Made by a program: the position numbers and the translations under genes
Notes under the pieces: generated by a model
Told to the model about the DNA's origin: nothing
The model's input: the letters and a program-made list of their open reading frames with translations, nothing else
The model's database searches: none
Part shown: piece by piece, positions 60,501-64,000 of the stretch
How the letters are laid out: each line of letters begins with the position of its first letter
How positions within the stretch are numbered: position 1 is the first letter of the stretch
NCBI RefSeq assembly: GCF_001661345.1
Contig: NW_017962921.1
Span: 438,912-502,911, forward strand
Direction of reading: 5' to 3'
Source of the DNA: Ascoidea rubescens DSM 1968
Taxonomy: Eukaryota; Ascomycota; Saccharomycetes; Ascoideales; Ascoideaceae
DNA length: 64,000 nt

Positions 60501-62018
60501 AACCAAATTTTTAATTTTCCAACAATAAACTCTTTATCAAGTGAAATTTGCATTTTTATTAAATATTTTGACAAGATCAATCAAAAAATTATAGGTTTTG
60601 GGGATATTATAATGTCGAGATCTGAGCCTATATCAAATTTAAAATATATTTTGAATAAATTTATTGGCTATCCTGAAGGTACATTGTTGGATTTTTATGA
60701 AGAAATCAAACCAACAAACATTGATGAAATAGATATTGAGAAATCATTTTCAGAAAATGAGTTATCAAACGGTGATATAATTTGCTTTACAGAATCATCT
60801 GTTCAAGTTGATCCTGACACAAATAAAAAATTACAAGAATTAAATAAGGAATTTGAAAAAAACACAGCAGAGTTTTTGAAATCTGTATCAAATAGCAATG
60901 AAAATGATCAGGAAAAACAGTATGAATCTATTATTCCTCATTGTGAAAATCCAAAAATGTACTACAGGTTCCTCGCAACTAGGCTTCAAATTGTTTTCAA
61001 ACCTATCGTCAATTTCGAAAATGATGATTATGTTATTGTAAATAATGGTGAGGGAATGGATGATAAAAATTCCAAAGGTGAAGAGCTAGACGCAAATAAT
61101 GATACACTATCTAATTCTAAAGATTTTCACTTTTGGTGCACAACTACAACTACTTATGATGAAATGGTTAAGGCATTAAGTGAAAAATTGGGAGTTGTAC
61201 CAGAATATTTGAGAATTTTCTTGATACATGGGGATTCAAGAATTGCATTGCGATCTCACAATACTATTGGTCATATTGTAAATACTAAAAATTACAGAGC
61301 TGCTTTGACATTGCAGTTTGAATATGAAATATTGAGTATCACATTGGATGAGTTAGAAAACATGAAAACAATCAAAGTTTCCTGGATTCCGTCAGGAATA
61401 ATGCATGAACATTTATTTGAGTTTTTAGTACCAAAAGATGCCGGGGTTTCTGCTTTGTTTGATAAATTACAGCACAAATTAAATTTCGATGATTCTGTTA
61501 AGGAGACTATTTTATGTTGGATTTCCAATGACGAAAATAAACTATTTAATTACTTTAAATCAACTGATAAGATTCAAATAATCCCTGATGATTTTATAGT
61601 TTATGCCAGTCCTTTAAAGAATGATGCTAGGTACTTGAACTGCAATCCGGAGACAGCAGATGAAAAGTTGAAGAAGGAATTAGAAAAAATACACTTTTTA
61701 CCTGTATTTCAGTTTCAAAAAGACCCTTCTAAAACACATGGAATTCCATTCTTTTTCGGTGTATATAAAGATGAAACAGTTAAAGAATTTAAAACCAGGT
61801 TCCAGGAACGGTTATCTTTGGGACAAAAAGAATTTAATAAAATAAAGATTGGTTTGATAAGTCAAAATAACATGGATATTCGTTATTTTGATGACGAAGA
61901 TTCTAATTTTAATGCTTATGAATTGATGCAACCAGGGGATAGTTTATTTCTTGATCATCCAAATCGTTCAACACACAATCAAAATTATGGAGGTGGTGCA
62001 ATTTTTATTAAAAACTGA
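57558..62018 (+). CDS. UBP15: Ubiquitin-specific protease, USP7/Ubp15 type with MATH domain
   Basis: The protein has 1486 residues and is a deubiquitinase; S. cerevisiae Ubp15 acts on endocytic, cell-cycle and peroxisomal substrates. After an acidic Asp-rich stretch (about residues 45-65) and an Asn-rich linker comes a MATH/TRAF-like domain (about 215-430, from HFTWEIKNFYNP). The USP domain follows: Cys box GLKNQGATCYLNSLIQ with catalytic Cys440, and His box SGHYYTMIRP with His681 followed by WYRFDDDKVWKV. C-terminal ubiquitin-like HUBL repeats (about 790-1486) complete the USP7 architecture. A poly-Asn insert (about residues 230-262) lies inside the MATH domain between its first two strands. 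It is longer than Ubp15 (1230). Divergent from KHA1. Confidence 0.95.
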   Translation: MAPNNNLSIKNPVNSINDQYVDMEVIPDPGDPTSMEIDADVEVIDDDDDDDDDDDDNDDDDYDDDVPLGDINNIDDLDNMDDIDNDLNTIDASIHPIQGPGNTNPNSSSNNSTNDNSHLNDITHINNVDNISNPKSCSKSIPKNVSKNVSKNTSKNNAANNPTPNNNIHNAKNHNHKNQNLTPQQKKNIAPATDFNFWMNQIKDVPDYDYIEKKHFTWEIKNFYNPDNSNNNNNNNNNINNNNNNNNNNNNNNNNSNNNTQNNAPNKLVSPVYRCGGYNWDILLFPKGNTNNNNYISLYLQPLPETKKKITNSNESKDSINSYSSNSDDLIDPDWYVCAQFGLLIWNPENPMIKFFNHSHHRFYKDETDWGFSNFIDLKSLSKVQGFNEGFLSQKSNNLNITVFVKVLKDKTGVLWHNFVNYNSKKETGFVGLKNQGATCYLNSLIQSYFFTKSFRKLVYQIPSKDDNSVTLALQRVFYQLQISDDAVDTSDLTRSFGWDTGAAFTQHDVQELNRILMDRLESKMKLTNVEGGLNNIFVGKMKSYIKCINVNYESSRIEDFWDIQLNVKSMKGLIESFKNYIEVELLEGENQYDAFGYGLQDAKKGVVFENFPPVLHLQLKRFEYDFNYDTLMKINDRYEFPDTIDLSPYLNQDNKETLKEDWNYDLYGVLIHQGDISSGHYYTMIRPTKDGDWYRFDDDKVWKVTHKEVFEDNFGCDLLDNSITSTFSRSDFLEYQTKTHTSAYMLVYIRKDLSSEILEEVTDDNVPKHIIETVKREKEEKLRKIKEQEEMRLCLSISLFTPRIFNNYEGFDLAANQYDKYYSHSLYDQKSSPKVIKMLKTTKWDDVYKTIFKSLNYDENVARKFLRLWAIVYRKNYTIRPDCPVKVAVAEIDNTKVSSSTIHEIYSKLATRKNGEFLLYCEDLRRDLRSIVRYIDEKGVDLIPKVFKNYKTLPFIFEKLDKFFYKVILNENGENVDKNQNQIFNFPTINSLSSEICIFIKYFDKINQKIIGFGDIIMSRSEPISNLKYILNKFIGYPEGTLLDFYEEIKPTNIDEIDIEKSFSENELSNGDIICFTESSVQVDPDTNKKLQELNKEFEKNTAEFLKSVSNSNENDQEKQYESIIPHCENPKMYYRFLATRLQIVFKPIVNFENDDYVIVNNGEGMDDKNSKGEELDANNDTLSNSKDFHFWCTTTTTYDEMVKALSEKLGVVPEYLRIFLIHGDSRIALRSHNTIGHIVNTKNYRAALTLQFEYEILSITLDELENMKTIKVSWIPSGIMHEHLFEFLVPKDAGVSALFDKLQHKLNFDDSVKETILCWISNDENKLFNYFKSTDKIQIIPDDFIVYASPLKNDARYLNCNPETADEKLKKELEKIHFLPVFQFQKDPSKTHGIPFFFGVYKDETVKEFKTRFQERLSLGQKEFNKIKIGLISQNNMDIRYFDDEDSNFNAYELMQPGDSLFLDHPNRSTHNQNYGGGAIFIKN

Positions 62019-62366
62019 TTTTATATTTTCATGTTTGTTTATTTGTTAAATTTTGAAATAGTCCAAATTTTTTTTCTTTCTAAATTTTGTTTTTGCTTGA
62101 TTTTTCTTTAGCTGAAATATTTTTAACTATTTAAACTCTTTGCAAGGTTTTCCTTTTATTTTTTTTTCTTCTATTTTATTAAATTTTATTTAACTTACTT
62201 TTAGTCGGCCCATTTAAATGGTCTCAAAAAAACACGCGGATGGTAAATATATTTTTGATTGAAATTTTTTATGTTCAATATTTGTAAGATTGAATCAGAT
62301 TAGTAATTGATTGTGAAACTCAATTGAAAAATTGGTCAATTTGATTCTATAAACATAATTATCGAG
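62019..62366. promoter_or_regulatory. UBP15-SQT1 intergenic region
   Basis: A short tandem-gene spacer holding the UBP15 terminator, with T-rich runs at 62060-62180, and the SQT1 promoter. ATTTAAAT with flanking GGCCC/GGT near 62207-62222 and ACGCGG at 62234 are the only GC-bearing words. No other element is seen. Confidence 0.6.
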
Positions 62367-63617
62367 ATGGAGAGAAAAGATGATGGTGGAAAGGATACTT
62401 TTATCAATCCAAATGAAATCGATGAGGAGATAGGGAATGTTTCTGATGAAGCCGAACCTATGGATGAAGATGAAGGTGATGAAGAACTTCAAGGAAATGA
62501 TGATATTATCGAAATAGACATGTCTAACAATTCCTGGGCTTATTTTGATAAACATCAAGATTCAGTGTTCAAAGTGATAAGTCATCCATTTTTACCCATT
62601 GTTGTTTCTGGTGGAGCTGATAATACAGCTTTTATGTGGACATCAAATTCGCAGCCTCCAAAACTTATAACAGAACTTAAAGGACATACTGAATCAGTAA
62701 TTGCTGGTGGTTTTACAAAAGATGGATCATATATTATTACCGGAGATATGACCGGGAAAGTTTTAGTTCATAAAGCGTTTAAAAAATATCAACAATGGAG
62801 AAAAATAGCAGAAATTAATGAAATTAGTGAAATAAGTTGGATCGAAGTGCATCCAGTTCAGAATTTTTTTGCGTTTGGTGGTATTGATGGATCAGTTTGG
62901 TGTTATTCTATTGAAAATGATAATGTTGAGCAAGTCTTTTCAGGGTTTAATCATTCAATTGAGTGTACATCTGGAAAATTTGTCGATGTTGATGATATAG
63001 ATTCATTACTTTTAATAACTTGTTCTGAAGATTCAAGTATCGTGTTTTGGAATTGTTACACCTCTGAGCCGATTTTCAAATTAACCAGTAATGATTTCAA
63101 ATCATCAGATAACCATTCTTGGGTGACAATTTCTGCTTTAGATAATAGCAAGATTGTTGCGGTTGGAAGTAGAGATGGTGTTATTGCAATCTTGAATTAT
63201 GAGACAATCAAAATATTGAACACAATAAAAGCAATAGATTTGAAAGAAAGCGATGATATTTATGACTCTTCAGTAGAGGCTTTGGCCTGGTGCAGTGTGG
63301 AAAATTCTACGTTATTAGCAGTTGGATTAGTTTCTGGAGATTTGACCTTTTATGACAGTAAAAGCTGGAGGATAAGAAAGAGCGTTAAATTAGAAGATGC
63401 AATTACTAAATTGGAATTCATAAAAGATGAAAATTTTCTTATTGGCTCATGTATGAATGGTAGAATATATAAATGGAATGTTTTAACAGGCAAAGAAGAA
63501 TTTGTTGGTGTGGGTCATAATTTGGGTATCTTGGATTTCTGTGTTCAAGACAAAGGCAACAAGCTCATAACGGCTGGGGATGAAGGTGTCTCATTGGTTT
63601 TCAACTTGAATAAATAA
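62367..63617 (+). CDS. SQT1: WD40 chaperone of ribosomal protein Rpl10 (uL16), Sqt1
   Basis: The protein has 416 residues. Sqt1 binds the N-terminus of nascent Rpl10 and delivers it to late 60S subunits in the cytoplasm. An acidic N-terminal segment (about residues 15-50) is followed by EIDMSNNSWAYFDKHQDSVF, the start of the WD40 propeller. The recognisable blades include SGGADNTAFMWTSNSQPPK, ITGDMTGKVLVHKAF, FGGIDGSVWCYSI and GSCMNGRIYKWNVLTGKEEF. It ends GHNLGILDF...ITAGDEGVSLVFNLNK, closely matching S. cerevisiae Sqt1 (431 aa). Tandem with and 348 bp downstream of UBP15. Confidence 0.95.
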   Translation: MERKDDGGKDTFINPNEIDEEIGNVSDEAEPMDEDEGDEELQGNDDIIEIDMSNNSWAYFDKHQDSVFKVISHPFLPIVVSGGADNTAFMWTSNSQPPKLITELKGHTESVIAGGFTKDGSYIITGDMTGKVLVHKAFKKYQQWRKIAEINEISEISWIEVHPVQNFFAFGGIDGSVWCYSIENDNVEQVFSGFNHSIECTSGKFVDVDDIDSLLLITCSEDSSIVFWNCYTSEPIFKLTSNDFKSSDNHSWVTISALDNSKIVAVGSRDGVIAILNYETIKILNTIKAIDLKESDDIYDSSVEALAWCSVENSTLLAVGLVSGDLTFYDSKSWRIRKSVKLEDAITKLEFIKDENFLIGSCMNGRIYKWNVLTGKEEFVGVGHNLGILDFCVQDKGNKLITAGDEGVSLVFNLNK

Positions 63618-64000
63618 GTAGTTTTATAATTGAATTCGAGTAAGACCCTGTTTTCAGATAATCTTTTTTCTTTTTAAATTGGAGTTTATAACAAAATCAA
63701 TTCTATTAAGAAAAACAATACACGTAATTGGTTGCAATGTTGAAAGGTGATTTAGTCCTAAAATTGAAGTAAAAAGATAATCAATCAGGGTGGAGTCCTT
63801 CATAAGTTTTGTTCTTCCAATGCGAAGTGTTCTCCTTAATCGTAGAAAAGCGATTAACGAGAAGGCTTTAATAGCATTGGGTGGGGCCAAAGGCCAAAAT
63901 CATAAAACAATACATTTGAAACAAGAATAGAAGTGTAAAAAAAAATGGAAATGTGAAAAACAGCATATATTAACTATATACCATTATAAACAAGTTGCTA
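63618..64000. other. SQT1 3' flank to window end
   Basis: AT-rich with a mixed patch at 63790-63895. A 78-codon minus-strand frame (63654-63890) is basic and hydrophobic, with no family I recognise. It is not called. Confidence 0.5.

Noticed and set aside
62019-62029. Perfect match to the S. cerevisiae ARS consensus (TTTTATATTTT)
   Set aside because: Eleven-base AT-rich matches are expected repeatedly in such DNA (another lies near 18259). Origin function cannot be inferred.
63654-63890. 78-codon basic, hydrophobic minus-strand frame near the right edge
   Set aside because: It resembles a small membrane or ribosomal protein only in composition. No family is recognised, and conservation evidence is not available.

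Overview
The window looks like nuclear DNA of an ascomycete budding yeast (Saccharomycotina). It is AT-rich and almost intron-free, and its proteins read easily against Saccharomyces cerevisiae families (Ils1, Kap120, Sqt1, Mis1, Csc1, Kha1). The alpha-tubulin gene carries one intron at the same place as in S. cerevisiae TUB1, after a 25-nt first exon. Many proteins carry long asparagine-rich inserts. The genus cannot be fixed from the window. CTG codons are very rare, so the CUG decoding question stays open. I recognised no tRNA, rRNA, transposon or viral remnant. One ambiguous base (N) lies at 426.

Layout, left to right: a GDP-mannose pyrophosphorylase gene cut by the left edge (PSA1, -); the osmosensing channel CSC1 (+); cytosolic isoleucyl-tRNA synthetase ILS1 (-); the membrane aldehyde dehydrogenase MSC7 (+); alpha-tubulin TUB1 with its intron (-); a 5.7-kb gene-free divergent region; the RasGAP IRA (+); a TBC-domain Rab GAP of the MSB3/MSB4 type (-); the Ras palmitoylation cofactor ERF4/SHR5 (+); mitochondrial C1-tetrahydrofolate synthase MIS1 (-); a 4.7-kb gene-free divergent region; a large zinc-cluster-like regulator (+); the karyopherin KAP120 (+); an unrecognised 146-residue gene (-); a short K+/H+ antiporter KHA1 (-); the MATH-USP deubiquitinase UBP15 (+); and the Rpl10 chaperone SQT1 (+). 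Most neighbours are divergent or convergent, so pairs share promoters. These promoters stand out as GC-richer islands with CACGTG and Reb1-type (RTTACCCK) sites.

IRA, MSB3/4 and ERF4 lie next to each other and all act on small GTPases; IRA and ERF4 act on Ras itself. The rest is housekeeping: mannosylation precursor supply, translation, one-carbon metabolism, ribosome assembly and nuclear transport.

The most unusual signals are non-coding. The IRA gene is preceded by about 1.4 kb that is free of ATG and very poor in G on the coding strand. It starts just after a TATAAAAG box and contains a 4-copy 13-nt array, and it looks like an exceptionally long 5' leader. The zinc-cluster protein has Phe where the sixth zinc-binding Cys should be, and it too sits behind a very long intergenic region with an ATG-free leader. 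Several convergent spacers are far longer than needed and share a 15-bp motif.
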